This document shows positions 9,892 through 19,411 of a stretch of 64,000 bases of DNA, in pieces. Below the pieces are notes generated by a model, which saw only the letters and a program-made list of their open reading frames with translations, was not told the origin of the DNA and made no database searches. Source of the DNA: Chlorobium sp. (GTDB taxonomy: Bacteria; Bacteroidota; Chlorobiia; Chlorobiales; Chlorobiaceae); assembly GCA_005862285.1 (NCBI GenBank), contig SZXW01000003.1, forward strand, positions 1 through 64,000. Direction: 5' to 3'. A program made the translations under genes and the position numbers. Each line of letters begins with the position of its first letter. The first letter of the stretch is position 1.

Positions 9892-10512
9892 ATGTCTTTA
9901 ATAAAGGAAATAAGAACACGGTATTTTGTGAAGTATTGGAATTATCTACAGTATAATATACTCAAAACTTATTTATTAAAATTTCATTATCTTAAATATT
10001 CAATAAACTATAGAATAGTTGTAGACAAGATTTGCGGATTTAATGCGAACGTAAAAGAGCTTACATATGCAGATTTTATGTTGGGCGATAAAACCGTTTT
10101 TAATAGGAATAAATTAGAAATCATAAAAAAACGTTTTAAAGACAATACGTATATAGCGTATGGGATTATTGAAAACGATGTATTGATTTATTCTACATGG
10201 ATTTCTTTGGTAAAACTTGGGCTACCTATTAAATCTAAATATATATTGGCTTCTAGCGAAGGTTTGCTTGAAGATTCATATTGCCATCCAAAAGCAAGAG
10301 GACGAGGCCTTCATGGGATAATGAATTATTATCGTTTGGCGAAACTATATGAACTAGGTAAAAAGGAGTGTTTGGCAATAGTATTAGATGGAAATATACC
10401 AGCCTACAACGTTCAAATAAAATCAGGATTCAATGATTTGGGATGTTTTTATGCAGGTAAGATATTAGGAATTCCATTTGTAACGCTAAACAAAAAGAAG
10501 TATGATTGTTGA
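9892..10512 (+). CDS. GNAT-family N-acyltransferase
   Basis: About 206 residues from the ATG at 9892; a GTG at 9877 would add five. The central part TYIAYGIIENDVLIYSTWISL and the acetyl-CoA pyrophosphate-binding loop HPKARGRGLHGIM fit the GNAT fold. The C-terminal VLDGNIPAYNVQIKSGFND is the usual NxxxxxxYxxxGF ending. It overlaps the next gene by 11 bases, implying translational coupling. Substrate unknown. In this place the likely target is an amino sugar, for example an N-acyl group on a 4-amino or 3-amino sugar. The gene is strongly AT-rich. Confidence 0.75.
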   Translation: MSLIKEIRTRYFVKYWNYLQYNILKTYLLKFHYLKYSINYRIVVDKICGFNANVKELTYADFMLGDKTVFNRNKLEIIKKRFKDNTYIAYGIIENDVLIYSTWISLVKLGLPIKSKYILASSEGLLEDSYCHPKARGRGLHGIMNYYRLAKLYELGKKECLAIVLDGNIPAYNVQIKSGFNDLGCFYAGKILGIPFVTLNKKKYDC

Positions 10513-11470
10513 AAGGAAGAAATTTTTTGAAGTACAAAAAATATTTCAAGATATACCATATAATCAGACTGAGGAGTGGTTGGAAAGTCTTTTATTAGAT
10601 GAAAAGAATATTATATATTTTGTTGATTCAATTGAAAAACCAAAAATATGTTATTGGGGAATTATCTTCAAGCGGCCCTTCATTAAAAGGCATGTCTTAA
10701 TTAATGGCGTTTGTGTTAAAGACATAATATCTTCACAAGATATAATGCATCATTACAGAGAGATTATATCATCTGGCTATGAACTTATAGAAATATCAGA
10801 TATTGGGTTCTATGATGCAAACTTTGAGGTTGGTTTTCGTAGGGCTGGATTTATTAGACCGCTTGGTATGTCTGAATCACCATTGACAATGATTATAAAA
10901 CTACAAGAGCCATTTGTTTTTCATCGGAATTGGCGTAGAAATGTAAAAAAAAGTATGGAGTATGATATACAATTTAAGTATATAGAAGTTCCTACAGTAA
11001 ATGATGCAGAGATATTTGTTAAATTGTTTAATGAATTAAAAGAACGAAAAAAAATTGGTTTCAACATAACGGTAAATAGTTTGATGAAATTATTTCTATA
11101 TGATCGGTTTAAGTTATTTTTTGTGCATGATAAAAAAGGAAATTATCTTGCTGGAAGGATAGGATATATTTGTAGAAATAAAGTATATGATGTATTCGCA
11201 GCCAATTCTTATGATGGGATAAAATGCGGAGCAGTTTATTATTTACAAGAGAAAATATTCTTTTACCTTAGAGATATTGGTATGGAAATATTTGATTATG
11301 GGCATATTCCTCCTGGTACAGATAGTTTAGATGATATTTATGTTTCAAAAAGTTACTCAGGTGGAATTCCAATATTATACAATGGGCAATGGCAATATTC
11401 AAATTCAAAAATATTAGAATTCGCATATTGTCTTTATAAATATTTATTGCATAAAAATAAACGCTACTAG
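10502..11470 (+). CDS. FemAB-like GNAT protein
   Basis: A 322-residue protein. The C-terminal half matches the FemAB/'GNAT within XrtA-type cluster' pattern. HRNWRRNVKKSMEYDIQ lies near 138. A helical pair follows, then LFFVHDKKGNYLAGRIGYI, and the closing part is FDYGHIPPGTDSLDDIYVSKSYSGGIP. Classic FemAB enzymes transfer aminoacyl groups from tRNA to peptidoglycan, while relatives in polysaccharide loci have unassigned acceptors. It overlaps the GNAT gene by 11 bases and ends the four-gene block. A decayed IS3 element follows. I infer transfer of an acyl or aminoacyl group to an amino sugar of the glycan; the acceptor cannot be read from sequence. Confidence 0.65.
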   Translation: MIVERKKFFEVQKIFQDIPYNQTEEWLESLLLDEKNIIYFVDSIEKPKICYWGIIFKRPFIKRHVLINGVCVKDIISSQDIMHHYREIISSGYELIEISDIGFYDANFEVGFRRAGFIRPLGMSESPLTMIIKLQEPFVFHRNWRRNVKKSMEYDIQFKYIEVPTVNDAEIFVKLFNELKERKKIGFNITVNSLMKLFLYDRFKLFFVHDKKGNYLAGRIGYICRNKVYDVFAANSYDGIKCGAVYYLQEKIFFYLRDIGMEIFDYGHIPPGTDSLDDIYVSKSYSGGIPILYNGQWQYSNSKILEFAYCLYKYLLHKNKRY

Positions 11471-11559
11471 TTTAATTTCAGCAAAAAACTGACTGATACA
11501 GCTTTATGGATATGATTATTGCATAATAAGTTATGAATCTTCAATTGATTAGAATTGCA

Positions 11560-12780
11560 AGAATAAAAAAAAGATGTCTTAAGTTGCAAAAGCTTTTGGT
11601 TGAAAAATACGAAAATACTCTGCTTGTGAAAGATATCCTAAGGATAAATCTGCTCTTATCCGGTTATAAAATAAATGGATAATAAAAAAACTCTTCTTAA
11701 GTTCATCTTGAATATGAGATATTCTTCCGTAGATACATTTATTTTGAAGATCTTGATAAATGTATCTATTACGGCATTATCATAGCATTATTCTTTTCCA
11801 CTTGTACTTTGGATCATATCTCAGTATGCTAGTTTATTACTGAAATATTTACTAGCATACTGTATACCAAGATCTGAATATCAGATTACTCCTACTTTTG
11901 GCTACCAATGCATCACAACCGTCTACAGAGCTGGATTGACTTTCTTTTCGGTTTTAAGGCTGTTACTTCAGCAAATATCCAATGATCTCTCGATTGAAGA
12001 GGTCCAAAATCACTTTTATGTACTCTATCCTTTATCAGTACGAGGATAGGTTATATCACTCTTCCAAACATCGAAAGGTGTTTCTGCTAAGAATTCTTGT
12101 TCCAAGAGGTTTTGTTTTACGGACTCTTTATGGTTCGAGTCGGTCGTGATTTTAAACATTTTGACACATTTACCCCTGGATACATAACACTCAAATCAAT
12201 CGGGCTACTCGAGAACGGCTGAAAAGAATGCTCATTTTCTGTAAAGTATCGGAAATTCCGGGACTTCCGGGTTTCGTGGATTTCTTTGTGGTTTTCCTTG
12301 ATAGCAGTCATGCACTTGACGTTCTCTTGTATTCTTTTGTTTTCTGGTCGATTTATCCATGCATAATACCAGCTGATAGAGACGCCAAACACTTTGCAAA
12401 TGGTACTGATAGAAAACATATTATTGTAAACATTTAAAAAGCTATAAATCAGTGAATTGCGCGTGTGAACATAAAAAAGGTCTTGTTAAAGATATCTTAC
12501 TATTCAGTTACTAATCGCAGTTACCGATCACGTTGACGCAACTTTTCAGGCTCGGCATCTCTTTTGGGTTACCATTTCGAGGAAAGGCCCTTTCCTTCGA
12601 TCCCATGTACTTTAGCGTTCAACCTTTAGCCTTTAACGGTAAAGTTACATCGGGGTTAATTGCGAGAGTATATGCAATTTCTTTGGTGGTTTTGTTGCCT
12701 TTAAAAGTGATCTCATCTGCATCAATTATATTATTTTTATCATGCTGGTTGCGTGGCTTTTGATTCGTCATGATTCATGC
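11560..12780 (-). mobile_element. degraded IS3-family element
   Basis: Read on the minus strand, 12750-12530 gives an orfA remnant (FKGNKTTKEIAYTLAINPDVT). The stretch 12419-12117 gives an orfB N terminus (CKVFGVSISWYYAWINRPEN). Then come ETPFDVWKSDITYPRTDKG, VILDLFNREIIGYLLK, SDLGIQYASKYFSNKLAY, IQSTSGKE and CYDNAVIDTF, and near 11620 a tail like YNRIRADLSLGYLSQAEY. This is the full IS3 order with the DDE region, but broken by many stops and frameshifts. Exact ends were not located. The remainder of 11471-13094 is AT-rich with no gene. Confidence 0.8.
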
Positions 12781-13094
12781 ATCCTATTGATTGGTACTGT
12801 ATGAATATTTTATTGTGTTTATCATAATATAGAAAGTCAAGATCAATATGTAAAAATGATAAATGTGCAAAATCCTGCATTTATTTTCAGAACGAATTAC
12901 GGTATGACTTGTTGCTAAGTGCTTAGAAGTATTAAACAGCAATATACAGATTATCAATATCTCAGTCTTTTCGTTGGCTTTGGAGCCGCGAAACTGACAG
13001 AATCAGAAACCTTTATAATTATGCTTAGATCAAAAAGGAAATCATCTAAGCGGTATTATGACTATAGTTGGTGCACAAAATATTGTAAAGAAAG

Positions 13095-14165
13095 ATGATT
13101 ATATATTATATTATATTTGCAATAATCATTATTTATAATATTATCCCAGCTTCAAATGAGAAGCGGGCAAGATATAAAATGTTAATATCATTGTTTATTG
13201 TATTTATTTACGCATCAATAAGAAGTGATTATGGCCTAGACTATTGGGAGTATATGGATTATTTTAATAATTGTCATGATTCAAATAATTATTCTAATTC
13301 TATGTATCAGGGGGGTATTGAATTAGGTTATTATTGGTTAAATAAAATACTTCCAACGCACCGTGTTCTTTTAATAATACTATCTGCTTTTACATGTTAT
13401 ACATACTACTGGCTATTTAGAAAGTTTGTTCCTTCTGATTACTATTGGTTTGGATATTTACTACTTGCAATAAGTGGAGGTTATATATTTTTCTTTCAGT
13501 TAAGTGGACTCCGGAATGCAATTGCTATCAACATAATGACGTTATCAACTCCTTTAATAAGAGATCGAAAAATAATTATATATTTATTGTATACTGTTAT
13601 TGCTTATTTTTTTCATAATAGCGCAATCTTTTTTATGCCTTTGGCTTATTTTATAGCAACACCATCAAATCTAAAAAATAAAGATATAATACTTTGGTCG
13701 ATTGGTATGGTGTTATTACTTTTATCAGCTACATCCAATCTTATTGATATTATAGCGCCTTATATTAATACATATTTTAATAAATATATGCTATATATAG
13801 AAAAGGCATCAGTATTAAATCATGAAAATACTATATACTTGTATATATTTACAATTTTAATGTTTATAATGTCATTAATTATAATGAAAAAAGTAAATTT
13901 ATCTGATATAGAAAATGTAATCTTGAAGCTTTCAAATCTGTTTTTTGTTTCATTATTATTAGGCGTTATAAATTTTAGGATGAGTCAATATTATGCGCCA
14001 TATTTATTAGTTAGTAGTATAATTATCTTGTCTAGAGTTAAAAATCCTCTTCTTAAATATTCATTCATTGGATGTGTTCTAATATTTTTTACATATTCAT
14101 TTATTGTGATATTTATGGGAAGTGAATACTATTCATATGACCAATATCACACAATATTAGATTAA
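13095..14165 (+). CDS. EpsG-family polysaccharide polymerase (Wzy-like)
   Basis: A 356-residue, very hydrophobic protein with about 10 membrane helices. The start MIIYYIIFAIIIIYNI and the periplasmic motif ASIRSDYGLDYWEYMDYF near residues 38-55 match the EpsG family, where an Arg/Asp/Tyr motif follows the second helix. LSGLRNAIAINIMTLS near 138-153 is a second conserved stretch. The likely role is joining of undecaprenyl-linked repeat units on the periplasmic face of the inner membrane. The ATG at 13095 has a purine-rich AAGAAAG upstream. It begins a new unit after the dead IS3 element. Six bases separate it from the next glycosyltransferase. Confidence 0.8.
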   Translation: MIIYYIIFAIIIIYNIIPASNEKRARYKMLISLFIVFIYASIRSDYGLDYWEYMDYFNNCHDSNNYSNSMYQGGIELGYYWLNKILPTHRVLLIILSAFTCYTYYWLFRKFVPSDYYWFGYLLLAISGGYIFFFQLSGLRNAIAINIMTLSTPLIRDRKIIIYLLYTVIAYFFHNSAIFFMPLAYFIATPSNLKNKDIILWSIGMVLLLLSATSNLIDIIAPYINTYFNKYMLYIEKASVLNHENTIYLYIFTILMFIMSLIIMKKVNLSDIENVILKLSNLFFVSLLLGVINFRMSQYYAPYLLVSSIIILSRVKNPLLKYSFIGCVLIFFTYSFIVIFMGSEYYSYDQYHTILD

Positions 14166-14171
14166 GAGTAT

Positions 14172-15338
14172 ATGAAACATATTCTTGTAATAATTACAAG
14201 TTTTAGGCATGGAGGAATATCTAAATCATTGCAAAATATAACATCGCTTATTGATAATGATAAATACAATATAGATATATTTGCTTTAGAGCACTATGGT
14301 CCATATCAAACGATGTTGTCAAATTGTAATATTTTAAAATCGAATATATTTGTTGAATCATTGATTGCTAATTGGAGAGATACAAAAGGAATAGCAAAGT
14401 TGCGTACAGGAATAATGAAAGTAACTTGCAAAATTGTCGCTTTAATTAAAATTGATTTACAAAATATTGTATTTAAGTTAGCCGCTAAGAATTTAATAAA
14501 AAAGGATTATGATCGTGTAATCGCATTCAGTGAAGGTGTCCCAACAGTTTTCGCATCCTTTTTGCCATTTTCAAATAAAATCGCATGGATACATTGCGAT
14601 TATAGTAGTTATATGAAGCTTAATAAATATCCTGACGAATTAAAAATATATAAGATTTATAAATCAATAGTCTGCGTATCTCAATATACTAATGATGAAT
14701 TTTGTAAATATTATCCTGAATTATCTAAAAAAACTTATGCATTAAAAAATATTATTGATACGGCATATGTATTAAATAAAGCAAATGATTTAATTATTGA
14801 TAGTTGCTATTCAAATAATCAGTTTAATATTATCTCAATAGGAGGGATAAATGTTGTTAAGCGATTTTCGAAGATTCCTGAAATAGTAAGAGCTTTGCTT
14901 GATAAAGGATGTGTGTTTCGATGGTATTTAATTGGATCTACAATGCAAATTCAGGAGCAAAATGTGTTAGAAAATAATATGAAAAAGTATGATGTTGAAG
15001 ATTATTTTATTTGTTTAGGTGCAAAAGATAATCCATATCCATATATCTCACAAGCAGACCTTCTTGTAAATACTTCAATTTCAGAAGCAGCCCCACATGT
15101 AATTAACGAAGCATTAATATTGCATGTTCCTGTAGTTTGTACTGATTTTGGTTCTGCAAAAGAGTTTATAGATAATGGCGTAAACGGACTAATTGTTCCT
15201 ATTGAAGAAATAGTAAAAAAAGTTGAACAGCTTATTAAAGATAAATCTGAATACAATAAATTAAAAAAAGGAGTTTCAAAATTTACATATAGAAATGATC
15301 TTATATTAAAGCAATTATATATGTTGTTGGAAAGCTGA
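14172..15338 (+). CDS. glycosyltransferase, GT4-like (GT-B fold)
   Basis: A 388-residue cytoplasmic protein. The N-terminal MKHILVIITSFRHGGISKSL resembles the donor-side start of GT4 enzymes (GG...KSL loop). The C-terminal half has IISIGGINVVKRF, FICLGAKDNPYPYISQADLLV and the nucleotide-sugar segment NTSISEAAPHVINEAL with the E-x7-E type acid pair. The closing part is VPVVCTDFGSAKEFI. Length is normal for GT4. Donor and acceptor cannot be told. It sits in an apparent operon with the polymerase upstream and a second glycosyltransferase 4 bases downstream. AT-rich. Confidence 0.85.
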   Translation: MKHILVIITSFRHGGISKSLQNITSLIDNDKYNIDIFALEHYGPYQTMLSNCNILKSNIFVESLIANWRDTKGIAKLRTGIMKVTCKIVALIKIDLQNIVFKLAAKNLIKKDYDRVIAFSEGVPTVFASFLPFSNKIAWIHCDYSSYMKLNKYPDELKIYKIYKSIVCVSQYTNDEFCKYYPELSKKTYALKNIIDTAYVLNKANDLIIDSCYSNNQFNIISIGGINVVKRFSKIPEIVRALLDKGCVFRWYLIGSTMQIQEQNVLENNMKKYDVEDYFICLGAKDNPYPYISQADLLVNTSISEAAPHVINEALILHVPVVCTDFGSAKEFIDNGVNGLIVPIEEIVKKVEQLIKDKSEYNKLKKGVSKFTYRNDLILKQLYMLLES

Positions 15339-15342
15339 TAAT

Positions 15343-16545
15343 ATGAAAAATATAATTTATACAGGTGCTTTTAGGTTTCCAGACAAGGATGCTGCTGCAC
15401 ATCGTGTCTTGGGAATTGCGAAAGCACTTAGAATTGTTAATGTGAACACTTTATTTTGCGGATGGGAAGAGCGTCCTAGACAGCAAGATATGTCGTCGAA
15501 TGGGATTTACTATTACGATAATTTTCCTTATTATTCTCAAGCTGAACTAGATAGGCATTTTAAAACAAAATTCCATAAATTATACCATTCTATATTCAAA
15601 GGTACTAGTACAATAAAGTGGATAAAGAATTACATTAATTCATCAAATGTAGATGCTATTATTGTTTACAATGCAAATAGTTACTTTATATATATGCTTT
15701 ACAGACTATGTAAAAAGTATAATATAAATTTAATTTGCGATTGTACTGAATGGTATGAGGGAAGTCATCTTCCGGGAGGTAAATATGGCATAGCTAATAT
15801 TGATAATAATATAAGAATAAGAATTCTCTATCCCTATATAAAAAATATAATTTCAATAAGCACTTATTTAGATAATTATTTTAAAAATAAAGGTTGTTAT
15901 TCAATAATTGTTCCACCATTAGTAGATAGTCAGGATCAAAAATGGAAATGTTCAATTGACAATAGCTTGCAAAAACAAGTAGACAGACCAATTAATATCA
16001 TTTATGCTGGAGATCCAGGCAAAAAAGATCAGATGACTCCAATAATTGCTGCCTTAAATGAAATTAATAAAAATGATCTTAAAATTATATTTACGATTTT
16101 GGGAGTCAACTATTCAGTTATTAAAAATAAATATTATTCTAATAGTAATGAACTTCCATCCTACATAAAGTGTATTGGTCAAATCGATCACGCACTTGTT
16201 CCTCAGTATTACATGCAATCAGATTTATCAATTATCATAAGAGAATCAAAACGATATGCCAACGCTGGTTTTCCTACAAAAATTGTGGAGAGTTTAAGTT
16301 CGGGAATACCTGTTATTTCTAACTCTACCTCAGATATCTCAAAATATATAATCAATGGTAAAACAGGCTTTTTATTAAAATCAAACTCTGTTTTGGATTT
16401 AATAAGATGTTTTGAGGATGTATTAGCATTAGATAAAAAAATAATATATGAAATGAAAATAAATGCTTATAAAAGCGCACAAATAAATTTCGATATCAGA
16501 GTGCACTCGGAAAAAATTAAAAAATATATTCATTCTATTGCCTGA
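15343..16545 (+). CDS. glycosyltransferase, GT4-like
   Basis: A 400-residue protein of GT-B type. N-terminal IIYTGAFRFPDKDAAAHRVL is followed by a Tyr/Asn-rich central part. The C-terminal donor domain has IYAGDPGKKDQMTPIIAAL near 220 and IKCIGQIDHALVPQYYMQSDLSIII. The donor-site stretch is NAGFPTKIVESLSSGIPVISN, with the conserved P-K-x-x-E-x-x-x-x-G-x-P. Length and motifs are normal. It starts 4 bases after the previous glycosyltransferase stop. The gene after it is a dead methyltransferase, so the operon has been shortened. Confidence 0.85.
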   Translation: MKNIIYTGAFRFPDKDAAAHRVLGIAKALRIVNVNTLFCGWEERPRQQDMSSNGIYYYDNFPYYSQAELDRHFKTKFHKLYHSIFKGTSTIKWIKNYINSSNVDAIIVYNANSYFIYMLYRLCKKYNINLICDCTEWYEGSHLPGGKYGIANIDNNIRIRILYPYIKNIISISTYLDNYFKNKGCYSIIVPPLVDSQDQKWKCSIDNSLQKQVDRPINIIYAGDPGKKDQMTPIIAALNEINKNDLKIIFTILGVNYSVIKNKYYSNSNELPSYIKCIGQIDHALVPQYYMQSDLSIIIRESKRYANAGFPTKIVESLSSGIPVISNSTSDISKYIINGKTGFLLKSNSVLDLIRCFEDVLALDKKIIYEMKINAYKSAQINFDIRVHSEKIKKYIHSIA

Positions 16546-16791
16546 ATTGAAAGATATGGAATAAAATACCTTTATTAATAGTCAGAAAGAGTTATCTGTT
16601 AATAAGTATATAGAAAAAGTCTTATATGCTATGAGTGGATATATAAAAAAGTTATTTATTGTGCTCCTTATGTGTCAAGTGTATCTCTAAAAAGTATCAA
16701 ACTAAGATATAAATCATTTGTTTTACTATATGAAAATGAGATGAATAAGCTATTCGCTAAGATTTTACAATAAACGCAAGATATAAAATTT

Positions 16792-17658
16792 GTGAAAAAA
16801 GTAAAACCAATTGACGTTGCACCTAAAGTGTGCTTAGAAATCGCTAAAAATATTACGATGAAAATACCGGTCGCGCGCAAATTACGAACAAAAACAGGTA
16901 GAACTTCAGACGTGCCTAGAAAAGAAAACCTTAATAGATATGTTTATGATTTAGTAGATAAAATACTATGTCATTATGGCCATATAAAAAGCAAATCAAT
17001 TCTTGAAATTTGACCAGGAGATCATTTAACAACTGGACTTGCATTTTTGGCGCTAGGCGCAGAATCGTATAGCGTACTAGATTGATTTCCAGGGGATTAC
17101 ACAGGAAAAAGATCATTTGACTGGTATCAATTACTTAAAAATAATTGGAAATATTCAACATGTCCAAATGAACTCAAAATTGAAAGCTGGCTTTCGTCAA
17201 ATCGGGTATATTTATATAATGTTAGTGTTGAAATATTTAAAACAATAAAAAAATATGATATTGTTTGTTCCTATGCGGTTGGAGAACACATTTCTGATAT
17301 CAGTAGCTTTGCAAAAATAAACAATGATTGTATAGATGAAAATGGTTTAGGTATTCACTGTATAGATTTTGGTGGTCATCAATGGGATCAGTATGGTTAC
17401 AAATTTCTTTTTTTGAAATTTCATGATTTTATATGGAATTTAATGGGATCAGAAAGAGGTGAACCAAATCGAATTAGATAAGCGCCATATTTACGGTATT
17501 TCAAAGACGCAAAATTAGATACTAAGGGATTTGATATTAAATATTTTGAATACAATAGTGACGATAAATGGGTAGCTGATAGGATGGATGAAAGTTATTC
17601 AATCAATGAAGCTACAATTGTTCTAAAACCTAACATAAAAAGCAAAAATCTACGCTAA
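16792..17658 (+). pseudogene. class I SAM-dependent methyltransferase disabled by three nonsense codons
   Basis: One reading frame of 288 codons runs from the GTG at 16792 to the TAA at 17656-17658 and is interrupted only by TGA at 17011-17013, TGA at 17083-17085 and TAA at 17479-17481. Between them it reads SILEI(stop)PGDHLTTGLAFLALGAESYSVLD(stop)FPGDYTG, the SAM-binding motif I with the expected Gly replaced by the first stop. Later stretches are KKYDIVCSYAVGEHISDIS and LGIHCIDFGGHQWDQYG. No frameshift is needed, so inactivation is recent. The same frame may extend upstream to about 16636 with one more stop (16771). A defective IS3 element begins about 10 bases after its end. It probably methylated a repeat-unit sugar. 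Confidence 0.8.
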
Positions 17659-17668
17659 GTTTGTATAT

Positions 17669-19003
17669 TGTACACGGATTTTCAGACAAAGTTTTTAGGT
17701 GGTAATTTGCCCAAAAAAGGGACAAGTTATGAGCGAAAAGCAACGCAAAAGTTTTACGGCACAATTCAAGGCCATGGTGTCGCTTGAGGCGATCAGGGGA
17801 GAGAAAACCCTAACGAGATCGGCAGGGAATCCGATGATCACCCAATCTGGTTGGGCAATGGAAGCGGGAGGTACAAGAGAGCGCTACCGCTACCGGTCTG
17901 TTCGAAGTCAAACGGGGGAAGAAGCTTCGCACTACGCTTACAGATCCAGAAAAGCTGTACGCCGAATTAGGTCGGCTCAAAGTTCAGCTGGGTTGGCTGA
18001 AAAAAAAGTCGATCCGTACCTATTAAAGCGCTTAAAAGCTGGATAAGCGACAAGGAACAGTTGTCGGTATCGACACAATGTGAACTTGCCGGGGTAACCC
18101 GGTCAGGGTACTACTGGCAAAGAAAAAGCCTCATGCCAAATACTGAAGATCTGGAAATGATGAACCTTATCGACGAGGAGTACACCCGACATCCATTTTA
18201 TGGAAGCCGGTGGATGAAGCAGTTACTGCTCGCCCAAGGGCGCAAGGTCAAGTGGAAACGAGTGTAGCGCCTGATGCGTAAATGGGGCTTGCTGGTATGG
18301 CTCCAAGGCCCAATACCAGCAAGCCCCATCCGCAGCAAAAGATCTATCCATACCTGTTGCGAGGTCTTGCCATTACCAAACCGAATCATGTTTGGTCGAC
18401 CGATGTGACCTATTGCAGGTTACCCGGCGGCTTCATGTATCTGACGGCCGTCATCGACTGGTATTCTCGCAAGATGCTGGCATGGAGGCTTTCGAATTCC
18501 TTGGATAGCAGCTTCTGTGTTGATTGTCTGGAAGAAGCTATCCGCAAATACGCAATGCAGGAAACTTTCAACCCCGATCAGGGCACCCAGTGCACCAGCG
18601 AAGCGTATACCGGTGTGCTAAAGAGCCATGGCATCCGCATCAGTATTGATGGCCGGGTCGGGGCGCTGGACAATATCTTCGTCGAAAGGCTATGGCGGAA
18701 CCTCAAGCAAGAAGAGTTATATCTGAAAGACTATGAGACGCCAGTCGAATTGATGCGGGGATTAACGGAATATTTCTGTTTTTACAATATCAAGCGGCCT
18801 CATCAGTCGCTGGGGTACAAAACCCCGGACGAGGTATACGAAAGCGCAACAGGTGGTGCTCGCATCGTTGACAAGTTCTCTCAAAAGAGTGCCTCTGCCC
18901 GAATGGTCATCGGAGACTACAAGGCAGCAAAAAGAAGCTGCATAAGCAACCGGTGGGTTACCACCTTACACGTGACCTCTTTTTGTCTGCTCAATGTGGT
19001 CCA
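17669..19003 (+). mobile_element. defective IS3-family insertion sequence
   Basis: The orfA remnant starts at 17729 (MSEKQRKSFTAQFKA). It is shifted at least twice, and its end LYAELGRLKVQLGWLKKKS is readable in another frame near 17950-18010. orfB is split: 18061-18267 (QCELAGVTRSGYYWQRKSL ... YGSRWMKQLL, ending at a TAG) and 18282-19046 (PNHVWSTDVTYCRLPGGFMY, NPDQGTQCTSEAY, then VERLWRNLKQEELYLKDY). The DDE residues survive, but one nonsense codon and one single-base deletion near 18278 separate the halves. Imperfect ends TGTACA... (17669) and ...TGGTCCA (19003) share an outer TTTGTCTG inverted repeat. It cannot transpose on its own. Confidence 0.85.
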
Positions 19004-19411
19004 CTTCACCAATCTTTTCACCCGGCGGGAATTGTTAACCGTGTAAACTAATAGATGATAAATTTACCTTACCCGCGTACCTTTTGGTTCAAGCGAGTCA
19101 GTAGTTTTCGCTTGCTGTTATTTATGGCGTTTATTGATGATTCACTTACGTTAGCCATGTCACTCTGCTCCTTGACCCTCTCTACCTGCTATTGGCAGAT
19201 TCAGCTTTCCCTCAAGGGATCGCCTACAGTTTCCTGCGGGTACGTTTCCTGGCAGTTTCACACAGGCTGATTGCTCAACCTGCATGTGCCAGTGGGGCCA
19301 ACAACGGTACAGTTGGTTTTGCAAAGAACAATTCAATTACACGACTTCACGTCGCACCATCTATATTAACACATAGGGGGGCTAATACTTGTCAACATTC
19401 GGACACCAGTG
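19004..19411. other. non-coding stretch, no gene recognised
   Basis: This stretch of 408 bp lies between the IS3 right end and the next glycosyltransferase. Several short frames are open, but none shows a family motif or a ribosome binding site. It is less AT-rich than the genes on both sides and may be part of another mobile remnant. Nothing specific can be supported. Confidence 0.4.

Noticed and set aside
17011-17085. In-frame TGA codons in the methyltransferase as a sign of stop-codon recoding
   Set aside because: A TAA stop also occurs in the same frame, and intact genes in the window do not use internal TGA. A pseudogene explains it better.
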